From contig NZ_CP024633.1 of assembly GCF_004924335.1 (NCBI RefSeq), positions 2,480,001 through 2,544,000 of the forward strand: 64,000 bases of DNA. Direction: 5' to 3'. The translations under genes and the position numbers were made by a program. Positions 38,583-48,970 of this stretch are shown piece after piece. This DNA comes from Mycobacteroides salmoniphilum. Lineage in GTDB: Bacteria; Actinomycetota; Actinomycetes; Mycobacteriales; Mycobacteriaceae. A model generated the notes under the pieces. That model ran no database searches. It saw only the letters and a program-made list of their open reading frames with translations, and had not been told where the DNA came from. Position 1 is the stretch's first letter. Every line of letters begins with the position of its first letter.

Positions 38583-40608
38583 CGACTCCATTTTCGACCA
38601 TGACGGGCAACGGCGCGTCGGTTGCCCCGGAAGTCGCACCTGAAGAGTCAGAACCAAGGAGGGCCTCACGTACCGCGAGCGCGGTGGCCGCACCGATACC
38701 CGGAACCGCGGTGATCTCCTCGACGCTGGCCTTCTTGAGCTGCGCCACCGAACCGAAATGCGAGACGAGGGCGGCCCGGCGCGCCTCCCCCAGCCCCGGT
38801 ATGCCGTCGAGCACCGAGGCGGTCATCCGCCGGGACCGCTTGCTGCGATGAAACGTGATGGCGAATCGGTGCGCCTCATCGCGCACGCGCTGCAGTAGGT
38901 ACAGCGCCTGACTTGTTCGCGGCAGGATTACCGGATCCGCCTCACCCGGCACCCACACCTCTTCGAGCCGCTTGGCCAAACCGATCACCGCGACATCGGT
39001 GACACCCAGCTCGCTCAACTCAGCGGCAGCCGCGTTGACCTGGGGCGCACCACCATCGACTACGAAAAGATTGGGCGGATACGCGAATTTCCGTGACCTG
39101 CCTTCCGGAGCCGCGACACCGGCGACATCCAACGCCGGAGCCGCGCCCTGGTGAATCTGGGCGTCTTGCACCTGCCGCGCGAATCGTCGACGGGTGATCT
39201 CCGCGATGGAGGCGACGTCATCGGAGCGACCGTCGCCGGCGGCCTCTCTGATGCTGTAGTGGCGATAGTCCGACCGACGGGACAGACCGTCCTCGAAAAC
39301 CACCAGCGAGGCCACTACATCGGTGCCCTGGACATGGCTGATATCGATGCACTCGATACGCAATGGCGCCTGCTCCAGACCGAGCGCGTCCTGAAGCTCC
39401 TGCAATGCCGCCGATCTCGTGGTGAGATCCCCTGCGCGCTTGAGCTTGTGTTGCGTTAGCGCCTCTTTCGCGTTGCGCTCCACTGTCTCGGCGAGAGCCT
39501 TTTTGTCGCCGCGCTGCGGTACCCGCAACGAGACCCGAGAACCGCGTAGACCGGTTAACCAGGAGGTCATCCCCTCGGCGTCGCGGGGCAGAACGGGCAC
39601 CAGGACCTCGCGCGGCACCGGCGCCACATCGGCATCCGTATCGGCGACATGGGCGAGGTCGGCCTGATCGCCGTAGAACTGGGTGAGGAACTGCTCGACC
39701 AGCCCCTCAAGGTCGGAATCGCCTGGGTCGCCGGTTTTTTCGACAATCCACCCGCGTTGTCCGCGAACCCGTCCGCCGCGCACATGGAAGACCTGCACGG
39801 CAGCCTCCAGCTCGTCATCGGCAAACGCCACCACATCGGCGTCGGTGCCGTCGCCGAACACCACGGTCTGCCGCTCCAGCGCACGCTGCAGCGCCGAGAT
39901 GTTGTCCCGCAGCCGTGCCGCCCGTTCAAAATTCAGTTCCTGGGATGCCTGGTTCATTTCACGTTCCATGTCGCGAGCCAGACGATCCGTCTTACCCGAT
40001 AAGAAGTCGCAGAAATCAAGAACGATCTCGCGGTGCTCCTCGGCACTTACCCGCCCAACACAGGGCGCCGAACACTTTTCGATGTATCCGAGCAGGCAGG
40101 GCCGATCAATCTGTTTGTGCCGCTTGAACACTCCATTGGAGCAGGTGCGCGCGGGGAACACCCGGGTGAGCAGATCGAGGGTTTCCCTGATGGCCCACGC
40201 ATGCGAGTACGGGCCGAAGTAGCGCACGCCCTTGCGGCGGGGCCCGCGGTAGACGAATAGCCGCGGGTACTCCTCATTGAGGGTGACGGCCAGCACCGGA
40301 TACGACTTGTCGTCGCGGTAGCGGACGTTGAAGCGCGGATCGAATTCCTTGATCCAGTTGTATTCGAGTTGCAGGGCTTCGACCTCGGTGCCCACCACCG
40401 TCCATTCCACGCTGCCCGCGGTGGTGACCATCTGTCGGGTGCGCGGATGCAGACTCGCGATATCGGCGAAGTACGAGGTGAGCCGGCTACGAAGACTCTT
40501 GGCCTTGCCCACGTAGATGACCCGTCCGTGCGGATCACGGAATCGGTAGACCCCCGGCTCGACGGGTATCGAGCCGGGAGCCGGTCGATAAGTCGAGGGA
40601 TCGGGCAC
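38560..40608 (-). CDS. uvrC: Excinuclease ABC subunit C
   Basis: 682-aa nucleotide excision repair nuclease that makes both incisions around a lesion recognised by UvrAB. The GIY-YIG domain starts [25 protein letters not shown]; a UVR motif for UvrB contact is near residues 200-240; the RNase H-like domain contains [21 protein letters not shown]; and the HhH region [17 protein letters not shown] ends the protein. The start is GTG 40608 with TAGCCT six bases upstream (leaderless). The tail beyond the HhH is a short Ser/Ala extension. Confidence 0.96.
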   Translation of the reverse strand: MPDPSTYRPAPGSIPVEPGVYRFRDPHGRVIYVGKAKSLRSRLTSYFADIASLHPRTRQMVTTAGSVEWTVVGTEVEALQLEYNWIKEFDPRFNVRYRDDKSYPVLAVTLNEEYPRLFVYRGPRRKGVRYFGPYSHAWAIRETLDLLTRVFPARTCSNGVFKRHKQIDRPCLLGYIEKCSAPCVGRVSAEEHREIVLDFCDFLSGKTDRLARDMEREMNQASQELNFERAARLRDNISALQRALERQTVVFGDGTDADVVAFADDELEAAVQVFHVRGGRVRGQRGWIVEKTGDPGDSDLEGLVEQFLTQFYGDQADLAHVADTDADVAPVPREVLVPVLPRDAEGMTSWLTGLRGSRVSLRVPQRGDKKALAETVERNAKEALTQHKLKRAGDLTTRSAALQELQDALGLEQAPLRIECIDISHVQGTDVVASLVVFEDGLSRRSDYRHYSIREAAGDGRSDDVASIAEITRRRFARQVQDAQIHQGAAPALDVAGVAAPEGRSRKFAYPPNLFVVDGGAPQVNAAAAELSELGVTDVAVIGLAKRLEEVWVPGEADPVILPRTSQALYLLQRVRDEAHRFAITFHRSKRSRRMTASVLDGIPGLGEARRAALVSHFGSVAQLKKASVEEITAVPGIGAATALAVREALLGSDSSGATSGATDAPLPVMVENGVDDTSPPS

Positions 40609-40614
40609 ATATCC

Positions 40615-40620
40615 AGGCTA
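40615..40620 (-). promoter_or_regulatory. -10 element for leaderless uvrC
   Basis: TAGCCT on the minus strand ends six bases before the GTG at 40608. It should drive the uvrC-rapZ-yvcK-whiA operon. Confidence 0.5.
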
Positions 40621-40724
40621 GTCGGGGACTCCGACGCTCGAACTCATCGATAGACGCCCGTCGCTGTTCGACAATCCGCTACCCTCAGGGGGTACCTCAA
40701 CGTGGGGACGAAGGAGGGACAACC

Positions 40725-41033
40725 GTGCGTAGATTGCCCGCGGGATTGATACCCGTGTTCGTCGCCGCGGCGACAGGCCTGTCTCTCATCACCGCGATAC
40801 AGGCCCTAGCCCGTCCGTCGAACGACGCCGATGCCGTGATCAACAGCTTGCAGGCCAGCGGCTATCGCGTAACCGTGACGAGAATCGGCTCGGCGCATCC
40901 CGACAACTGCGTCGTCCAGTCCGTCAATCAACAGTCGCCGGTCTCCAATGTGGCCAGCGCGCGCGATATGCGTAACAGGCCGACTTCGGTTCCCGTGTCT
41001 ACCAAGGTCGCTCACGTCACTCTGGCGTGCTGA
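40725..41033 (+). CDS. Small secreted protein, hypothetical
   Basis: 102-aa protein with a basic start and a hydrophobic segment (RRLPAGLIPVFVAAATGLSLITAIQALA), likely a Sec signal or anchor. The rest has strand-rich sequence (VINSLQASGYRVTVTRIG; KVAHVTLAC) and two cysteines (DNCVVQ and the last residue) that could form a disulfide. I do not recognise a family. GTG 40725 has a clear AAGGAGG site. It is divergent from uvrC and 15 bp before another secreted protein, suggesting a small exported-protein operon that runs into ggt. Confidence 0.7.
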   Translation: MRRLPAGLIPVFVAAATGLSLITAIQALARPSNDADAVINSLQASGYRVTVTRIGSAHPDNCVVQSVNQQSPVSNVASARDMRNRPTSVPVSTKVAHVTLAC

Positions 41034-41048
41034 CAGATAGGACGATGG

Positions 41049-41684
41049 ATGAGAAACAGCGTTGGCTCCCTGGCCATTGCCATGGTGACCATGACCGGAA
41101 TCGCCCTGTCGCCCGCGATCGCCGCAGCTGATCCCGATACCCCAGTGCCCGCGCCGAACTCTGAAACCGCTTCTCGGACAGCGATACTCCCCGTCTTTGC
41201 GCAGGAGGGCATCAAGGTCAGAACCGGAAAACCCGGCGAGCTACTGACGATCACCTTGCCTGATGACGCTCCCCTGCTGCCCGCGGAATGGGGCCCCGAC
41301 GGCGAGGCTACCTACCACTCCGCCGACACCGATTTCACCGTGACACCTCTTGTCGACGGTGGCGAGTACTTCACCATCGTGAAGAAGAACCCGTCCGAAT
41401 CGTTCGACTACAACCTGCGCCTTGGACTGCCCGCGGGCACGCATTGGGTGCGGCACGGCACCACACTGCTCATCGAATCCGATGGCGCCGGCCCCGATCA
41501 GCCCGCGCTGTTGGTCGGAATGTTCGCATCGCCGAGAGTGACCACCGTCAAGGGCACTGATATCCCGTTGACCGTCCAGCTCGATCCCAACGGCGACGCC
41601 GTGCTGTCGGCCCGGAGTCCAGAGCTCGTCAACACGCCGGTCGAAATCGGCTTCTCCTACCACCCGGTGGACATCTCCCCCTAA
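41049..41684 (+). CDS. Secreted protein, hypothetical
   Basis: 211-aa exported protein. The signal peptide ends in PAIAAADPD (about residue 27). The mature part is predicted to be mostly beta strand (GELLTITLPDDAP; ATYHSADTDFTVTPLVDGGEYFTIVKK; THWVRHGTTLLIESDG; IPLTVQLDPNGDAVLSARSP), with no cysteines. No domain recognised. It sits between the 102-aa secreted protein and ggt, with gaps of 15 and 19 bp, so the three are likely co-transcribed and may work together at the cell surface. Confidence 0.72.
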   Translation: MRNSVGSLAIAMVTMTGIALSPAIAAADPDTPVPAPNSETASRTAILPVFAQEGIKVRTGKPGELLTITLPDDAPLLPAEWGPDGEATYHSADTDFTVTPLVDGGEYFTIVKKNPSESFDYNLRLGLPAGTHWVRHGTTLLIESDGAGPDQPALLVGMFASPRVTTVKGTDIPLTVQLDPNGDAVLSARSPELVNTPVEIGFSYHPVDISP

Positions 41685-41703
41685 CCGCTAACGTGATGGA
41701 ACT

Positions 41704-43647
41704 GTGAGGACTCTGTCGAGACTGCTGGCCTTCCCCTCCATTGCCCTCCTCGCCGCCGCAGGTTGCTCGACCGACCACGCGATGCGTACGGGTGCCGGAT
41801 CCGAACCATGCAGCATCGTCACCAATGGCATTCCAGTTGCCAAAACCGTGGTCGCGGGCACCACAACCCCACGCGATATCTCGACCAATCCCGAGGTCGC
41901 CACTGGTTACCGCACGGGCATGTCGGCGGTCCGCACCGCGAGCTATGCCGTCGCGACTGCTAACCCGCTGGCCACCCAGGCGGCCTGTCGGGTGCTACGC
42001 GATGGCGGATCAGCGGCGGACGCGTTGGTTACCGCACAAACCGTGCTCGGACTCGTCGAACCGCAATCCTCCGGAATCGGCGGCGGCGGCTTCCTGGTCT
42101 ACTACGACGCCCAGACGGGAGCGGTGCAGGCATACGACGGCCGAGAGGTCGCGCCCGCGGCGGCCACGGAGAACTACCTGCGCTGGATCGACGATGCCGA
42201 CAGAGGCCAGCCCAGGCCCGACGCACGCTCATCGGGCCGTTCGATCGGGGTACCCGGCATCCTGCGCATGCTCCACGACGCCCAATCCGCGCACGGCACC
42301 GTTCCATGGCGCGACTTATTCACTCCGGCAGTCCAATTGGCCGACGAGGGCTTCGAGATCAGTCCCCGGCTCGCCGCCGCGATCAGCGACTCGGCGACCA
42401 GCCTTGCCCTCGACCAGGAGGCGGGTACGTACTTTCTCAACCCCGATGGATCAGCGAAACCCTCCGGGACGAAGCTCACCAACCCGGCCTATGCCAAAAC
42501 CCTTGGCGCCGTCGCCACCGACGGGCCGGACGCCTTCTACCGAGGCGCGATCGCCGAAGACATCGTCGCCGCAGCGGCAGACACCTCATCGGGACGCACC
42601 CCGAGCCTCATGACGACGGCCGATCTCTCCGGGTACACGGCGAAGAACCGCGAATCCCTCTGCACCACATACCGCGATCACGAAATCTGCGGCATGCCGG
42701 CACCGTCCTCGGGTGGCATCGCCGTTGCCGCCACCCTGGGCATGCTCCAAAACTTTCCGATGGCCTCCTACCGACCTACAGGGATCGACCTCGACGGGGG
42801 CAGGCCCACAGTCGACGGCGTGCACTACATCGCCGAGGCCGAGCGGCTGGCCTACGCAGATCGCGACAAGTACGTCGCTGACACCGATTTCGTCGCGCTC
42901 CCGGGTAACTCACCGAGCACCCTGCTCAACCCGACCTACCTGACCGGGCGTGCCAAACTGATCTCCGGCGAGAAGACGATGGGCACCGCCAAACCCGGCG
43001 AATTCAACGTTCCCGCGTCAGCGGCCGTGTCCACTCCCGAACATGGCACCAGCCAGGTGACCGTCGTTGACGCGCACGGCAACGCCGCATCGCTCACCAC
43101 CACAGTCGAATCTGCGTTCGGCTCCTATCACATGGTCGACGGCTTCATCCTCAACAACCAGCTCACTGACTTCTCTGCCGAGCCCGTGGGTAAGGACGGG
43201 CTTCCCATTGCCAACCGGTTACAGCCGGGCAAGCGGCCGCGTAGCTCCATGGCCCCCACCCTCGTTTTTGAACGCACGGAGTCCGGTAAGCGCGGTGCAC
43301 TGCTGCTCGCGGTCGGGTCGCCGGGCGGCGCGGTCATCATCCAATTTGTGGTGAAAACCCTTGTGGGCATTTTGGACTGGGGCCTGGATCCACAGCAGTC
43401 GGTGTCCATGGTGGACTTCGGCGCCAACAACTCACGCAAGACCAATGTCGGTGGCGAGCACCCCAACATCGATGCCCGCGACAACGGTGCCAACGATCTG
43501 TTGGTCCAAGGGCTGCGTAGCCGCGGCCACATCGTCGATGTTGCCGACCAGTCCAGTGGCCTGTCGGCGCTGGTGCGGCGAGGGCCGGGGTGGATCGGCG
43601 GAGCGGATCCGCGCCGCGAAGGCCTCGTCATGGGCGATACGGGCTAA
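41704..43647 (+). CDS. ggt: Gamma-glutamyltranspeptidase, lipoprotein
   Basis: 647-aa Ntn-hydrolase that cleaves gamma-glutamyl bonds (glutathione and similar). The N-terminus has a signal ending LLAAAGCS, a lipobox-like site. The large-subunit part has ANPLATQAACRVLRDGGSAADALV and SSGIGGGGFLVYY. The nucleophile is the Thr in HGTSQVTVVD (Thr449), where autocleavage would make the small subunit, which ends with GSPGGAVIIQFVV. GTG 41704. The convergent eutC gene ends nine bases away. Substrate in this organism is not known; it probably lets the cell use peptides outside the membrane. Confidence 0.92.
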   Translation: MRTLSRLLAFPSIALLAAAGCSTDHAMRTGAGSEPCSIVTNGIPVAKTVVAGTTTPRDISTNPEVATGYRTGMSAVRTASYAVATANPLATQAACRVLRDGGSAADALVTAQTVLGLVEPQSSGIGGGGFLVYYDAQTGAVQAYDGREVAPAAATENYLRWIDDADRGQPRPDARSSGRSIGVPGILRMLHDAQSAHGTVPWRDLFTPAVQLADEGFEISPRLAAAISDSATSLALDQEAGTYFLNPDGSAKPSGTKLTNPAYAKTLGAVATDGPDAFYRGAIAEDIVAAAADTSSGRTPSLMTTADLSGYTAKNRESLCTTYRDHEICGMPAPSSGGIAVAATLGMLQNFPMASYRPTGIDLDGGRPTVDGVHYIAEAERLAYADRDKYVADTDFVALPGNSPSTLLNPTYLTGRAKLISGEKTMGTAKPGEFNVPASAAVSTPEHGTSQVTVVDAHGNAASLTTTVESAFGSYHMVDGFILNNQLTDFSAEPVGKDGLPIANRLQPGKRPRSSMAPTLVFERTESGKRGALLLAVGSPGGAVIIQFVVKTLVGILDWGLDPQQSVSMVDFGANNSRKTNVGGEHPNIDARDNGANDLLVQGLRSRGHIVDVADQSSGLSALVRRGPGWIGGADPRREGLVMGDTG

Positions 43648-43656
43648 AGGCCCCAG

Positions 43657-44430
43657 TCAGCACAGCTCGCTCTGGCCGGCATCGTCGATCGCGCCGGCCC
43701 GGGAAGTGTCTTTGAGCGACACGCCGGAACGGCCCAACCGGCGCGCACCGCTGACCAAGCTCGTGGCGATATGCGCGGCCTCCCGGTAACTGAGCCCGTC
43801 GGGCGGGTGGATGTTGGAGATGCAATTGCGATCGGCGTCAGTGCAACCCGGCCGCGGTAGGTGCGTGAGGTAGATGCCGAGACTGTCGACGACACTGAGC
43901 CCGGGCCGCTCACCGATGATGACAATCAGCGTGCGGTACCGTCCCTGCGCCGCGATGTGGTCGCCCAGCGCCACCCGGGCCTGCGTGGCGATCACGGGGG
44001 CGGCCAGTGTGTATGAGCCGCCGAGCTGCAGGGCCAGCTCGCGAACTAGCGCGACACCGTGGCGCATGAGGGCCGTGGGTGACAGGCCATCGGCGAGGAC
44101 AAATCCGATATCCGTCGCTTCACGCGGCACCCCAGATAAATCGGAGGGCAACCTTCCGAGGTCAGGTCTACGCAAATACTCTGCGCGAGAGCTCACTTGA
44201 CTGGTGACCACCGTGGGCGTGCCCAGCCCGATTCCGCCGACGTCGGCGGTAAGGCGCTCGGTGTCCAACGGCACGTGGACAGCATCGCGGGCGGCGGCGT
44301 GGGCGGCGGCCAAGTCCAGCACATCCCGGGTGTGCAGCGCATTGCCTGTCCGGTCCAGACCGATCCGGGCTTGGGTGTTCACCCGCAGTTCTTTCCAAAA
44401 CTTTTGGCGGGCAACATCACCGGTTGTCAT
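43657..44430 (-). CDS. eutC: Ethanolamine ammonia-lyase small subunit
   Basis: 257-aa subunit of the adenosylcobalamin-dependent lyase that converts ethanolamine to acetaldehyde and ammonia. Family segments include RIGLDRTGNALHTRDVLDLAAAHAAARDAV, FVLADGLSPTAL, LIVIIGERPGLSVVDSLGIYLTH and CISNIHPPDGLSY with the conserved cysteine. It overlaps eutB by four bases. No EutA-type reactivase follows, so the reactivation of inactivated enzyme must be handled elsewhere or not at all. Confidence 0.95.
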   Translation of the reverse strand: MTTGDVARQKFWKELRVNTQARIGLDRTGNALHTRDVLDLAAAHAAARDAVHVPLDTERLTADVGGIGLGTPTVVTSQVSSRAEYLRRPDLGRLPSDLSGVPREATDIGFVLADGLSPTALMRHGVALVRELALQLGGSYTLAAPVIATQARVALGDHIAAQGRYRTLIVIIGERPGLSVVDSLGIYLTHLPRPGCTDADRNCISNIHPPDGLSYREAAHIATSLVSGARRLGRSGVSLKDTSRAGAIDDAGQSELC

Positions 44431-45842
44431 CGGGCACCCGAGCTGGTCAGTGCGCGCAGCGGCGAGCTCGTCACGTCAAAGGGCGTGAGACGGCCGCCTT
44501 CGTCGATCATTCCGATGGCCTGCAACCACTGCTCGAACTCGGGTGCCGGCCGCAAGCCCAGCGTCCGGCGCGCCTGCAGCACATCGTGAAACGACAGACT
44601 CTGATAGCCGAGCATGACATCGTCGGCACCGGGAACGGTGATGACAAACGCCACCCCCGCAGCCGCAAGCAGGATCAACAGCGTGTCCATATCATTCTGG
44701 TCGGCCTCGGCGTGGTTGGTGTAGCAGACGTCAACGCCCATCGGCAGGCCAAGCAGCTTGCCGCAGAAGTGATCCTCCAATCCAGCGCGGACGATCTGCT
44801 TCCCGTCGTAGAGGTACTCCGGCCCGATGAATCCGACGACCGTGTTGACCAGGAACGGTTCCAGGTCGCGGGCCACCGCGTAGGCGCGCGCCTCCAGCGT
44901 CTGCTGATCAACAGGTTTGCCGCCGGTGCCCAGATGCGCGCGGGAGCTCAACGCCGACCCCTGCCCGGTTTCGAGGTACATGACGTTGTCCCCGACCGTC
45001 CCCCGCCGCAGGGCCCGGGTCGCATCGCGACCTTCGCGCAGCAGCGCGATGTTCACTCCGAAAGCGGAGTTGGCGCCCTCGGTGCCCGCGATCGATTGGA
45101 ACGTCAAATCCACCGGCGCTCCGCGTTCGATCAATCCGATCGTCGTAGTGATGTGGGAGAGAACGCAGGACTGGGTGGGGATGTCGTAGCGCGATCTGAT
45201 GGAGTCGAGGAGGTGAAGCAGATCGGCGGTGGCGTGCGGCGAATCGGTCGCCGGGTTGATGCCGATCACGGCGTCACCACATCCCAGAAGTAACCCGTCA
45301 AGGACGGCGGCGGCCACACCGCGAGGATCGTCGGTGGGGTGATTCGGCTGTAACCGGGTGGCCAGCGTCCCCTTTCCGCCGACGGTCGTGCGGAAGGCGG
45401 CACTCACCTGCATGGCGGCACCGGCCGCCACCAGATCTTGGTTGCGCATGATCTTGCTCACCGCAGCCGCCATCTCGGCGGTTATCCCGGCGCTGACAGC
45501 GGCGATCCGCTGGGCACCGTCGTCGCGGGAAGCGCTCTCCAGCAACCAGTCCCGAAAGCCACCGACGGTCAGATGTGCGATGGCAGAGTAGGCCCGGCGA
45601 TCGTGGCTGTCGATGATCAGCCTCGTGACCTCGTCGGTTTCATAGGGCACCATCGCCTCGTTGAGGAATATATCGAGCGGCAGGTCGGCGAGAACCCATG
45701 CCGCAGCGGCCCGTTCGGCATCAGAGTCCGCCGCGCAGCGGGCGAGCTGATCACCCGACCGTAATGGTGTTGCCTTGGCCATCACCTCCACAAGTCCGTC
45801 GAAGGTGTAGCTCACCCCCGCGACCTGTTGCCGGTACTTCAC
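44427..45842 (-). CDS. eutB: Ethanolamine ammonia-lyase large subunit
   Basis: 471-aa TIM-barrel catalytic subunit. The FLNEAMVPYETDEVTRLIID motif near residue 55-75 and the substrate-site GVDVCYTNHAEADQNDMDTLL are characteristic, and the length fits. With EutC it forms the B12-dependent holoenzyme, in the cytosol here because no shell proteins are encoded nearby. It overlaps eutC and the permease gene by four bases each. Confidence 0.96.
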   Translation of the reverse strand: MKYRQQVAGVSYTFDGLVEVMAKATPLRSGDQLARCAADSDAERAAAAWVLADLPLDIFLNEAMVPYETDEVTRLIIDSHDRRAYSAIAHLTVGGFRDWLLESASRDDGAQRIAAVSAGITAEMAAAVSKIMRNQDLVAAGAAMQVSAAFRTTVGGKGTLATRLQPNHPTDDPRGVAAAVLDGLLLGCGDAVIGINPATDSPHATADLLHLLDSIRSRYDIPTQSCVLSHITTTIGLIERGAPVDLTFQSIAGTEGANSAFGVNIALLREGRDATRALRRGTVGDNVMYLETGQGSALSSRAHLGTGGKPVDQQTLEARAYAVARDLEPFLVNTVVGFIGPEYLYDGKQIVRAGLEDHFCGKLLGLPMGVDVCYTNHAEADQNDMDTLLILLAAAGVAFVITVPGADDVMLGYQSLSFHDVLQARRTLGLRPAPEFEQWLQAIGMIDEGGRLTPFDVTSSPLRALTSSGAR

Positions 45843-47266
45843 GTGAGCTCGCTTTCGGCCTCCGCAAGCATCGCGAACTCCTCATCGGGCGAATTCGCCA
45901 CCAGGCGATGGCGGCTGTAGAGCGCGAAATACACCATGAACGCCGCGAACACGGCCAGACACAGGCCCGCCGCCACCGGGTTGACCAGGAATGTCGCGAT
46001 GACCGCCAGCACCGCGACGACCAGGGCGAAGCCGGTGGTGACGACGCCGCCGGGGGTGCGGTACGGGCGCGGCATGTTCGGCTCACGCACCCGCAGCACG
46101 ATGTGGCTGACCATCATCAACACGTAGCTCAGGGCAGCACCGAAGACCGCCATATTGAGCAGCAGGTCACCGTGCCCCGTCAGCGACAGTGCGAATCCGA
46201 TGATGCCCGGGACGATGAGTGCCAGCGTCGGGGCCTTGCGGGAGTTGGTCACCGACAGAACCGTCGGCAGATAGCCCGCACGGGAAAGCGCGAACAGCTG
46301 ACGTGAATACGCGTAGATGATCGAGAAGAAGCTGGCTATGAGCCCCGCCAAACCGATGTAGTTGACCGACTTGGCGGCGGTACCGTGGCCGAGCGCCTCG
46401 ACGAGCGGATTACCTGAATCCGACATCTGTTCCGCACCGCCGGCGCCGGTGGTCAGCACCAGCGCTATCGCACAGGTCACCAGCAGCACACCGATGGCCG
46501 CGATGATCCCGCGCGGCACATTGCGTTCCGGGTTGGCCGTCTCCTCGGCCGCGAGCGGAACGCCCTCGACAGCGAGGAAGAACCAGATCGCGAACGGAAT
46601 GGCGGCCCAGATTCCCAGGTAGCCATGCGGCAGGACGCTCGAAGCCCCCGCGGCACCTGCGTCCACCGCGATATTGGTCAGATTGTGGATGTCGAAATGG
46701 CCTGCCGCGGCGACCGCGAAGATCAGCAGGCCCACCAATGCAATCGCGGTGATGACGAACATCACCTTCAGCGCCTCACCGACGCCCGACAGATGAATGC
46801 CGATGAACACGGCATAGGCGACCAGATAGACCCACCATCCGTTGGTGATGCCGAACAGACCCAGCGACTGGACGTATGCGCCGATAAAGGTGGCGATGGC
46901 CGCCGGGGCGATCGAGTACTCGATGAGAATTGCTGTGCCCGTGGCAAATCCACCCCACGGGCCGAGTGCGCGGCGCGCGAAGGTGTAGCCGCCGCCCGCC
47001 GTCGGCAGTGCCGAAGACAGCTCCGCCATACCCAGCACCAGCGCCAGGTACATGCCGGCGATCACCACGGTGGCGATCGCCAGTCCACCGAACCCGCCTT
47101 GGCCCAGACCGAAGTTCCAGCCCGAATAGTCGCCGGACACCACATAACTCACCCCGAGGCCGGCCAGCAGCACCCAGCCCGCGCTCCCCGATCTGAGTTG
47201 GCGCTTACGCAGATAATCCGCGCTCTCGATGTGCTCCTCGACGAGGCCATGCTTGGTGGTCGCCAT
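45839..47266 (-). CDS. eat: Ethanolamine permease (APC family)
   Basis: 475-aa amino acid-polyamine-organocation transporter with twelve helices. The block AGGGYTFARRALGPWGGFATGTAILIEYSIAPAAIATFIGAY is typical of the ethanolamine permease subgroup, and operon position before eutBC supports that substrate. A hydrophilic N-terminus precedes helix one. AAGGAA lies upstream of the ATG. It is 76 bp after the aldehyde dehydrogenase gene, so one transcript aldehyde dehydrogenase-eat-eutB-eutC is plausible. Confidence 0.92.
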   Translation of the reverse strand: MATTKHGLVEEHIESADYLRKRQLRSGSAGWVLLAGLGVSYVVSGDYSGWNFGLGQGGFGGLAIATVVIAGMYLALVLGMAELSSALPTAGGGYTFARRALGPWGGFATGTAILIEYSIAPAAIATFIGAYVQSLGLFGITNGWWVYLVAYAVFIGIHLSGVGEALKVMFVITAIALVGLLIFAVAAAGHFDIHNLTNIAVDAGAAGASSVLPHGYLGIWAAIPFAIWFFLAVEGVPLAAEETANPERNVPRGIIAAIGVLLVTCAIALVLTTGAGGAEQMSDSGNPLVEALGHGTAAKSVNYIGLAGLIASFFSIIYAYSRQLFALSRAGYLPTVLSVTNSRKAPTLALIVPGIIGFALSLTGHGDLLLNMAVFGAALSYVLMMVSHIVLRVREPNMPRPYRTPGGVVTTGFALVVAVLAVIATFLVNPVAAGLCLAVFAAFMVYFALYSRHRLVANSPDEEFAMLAEAESELT

Positions 47267-47342
47267 ATGTCGTTTCCTTGCTCTCCGCAGATCAATTCAG
47301 TGGGATGACGTCGCTTTCAGGTGATATTGCCGACGGCGACGG

Positions 47343-48866
<1,524 letters not shown>

Positions 48867-48928
48867 GGTGGTCTCCTACCTTCAAGACAACAAATGTGTC
48901 GGTAATCACTGAAGGTAGGTTTTGGCCC

Positions 48929-48947
48929 GTTGCAGCACAGTTGCAAC
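48929..48947 (-). promoter_or_regulatory. Inverted repeat upstream of the aldehyde dehydrogenase
   Basis: GTTGCA-N7-TGCAAC, a perfect dyad between the regulator gene and the eut operon. It lies about 60 bp ahead of the aldehyde dehydrogenase start, where an activator site would be expected. The adjacent GAF-HTH regulator is the natural candidate. Confidence 0.55.
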
Positions 48948-48970
48948 TTTTCGTGCGGCGGCAGCAGCGC

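Noticed and set aside
43657..47266. Bacterial microcompartment operon
   Set aside because: No shell proteins, EutE or EutD around the ammonia-lyase genes; only the permease and eutBC.
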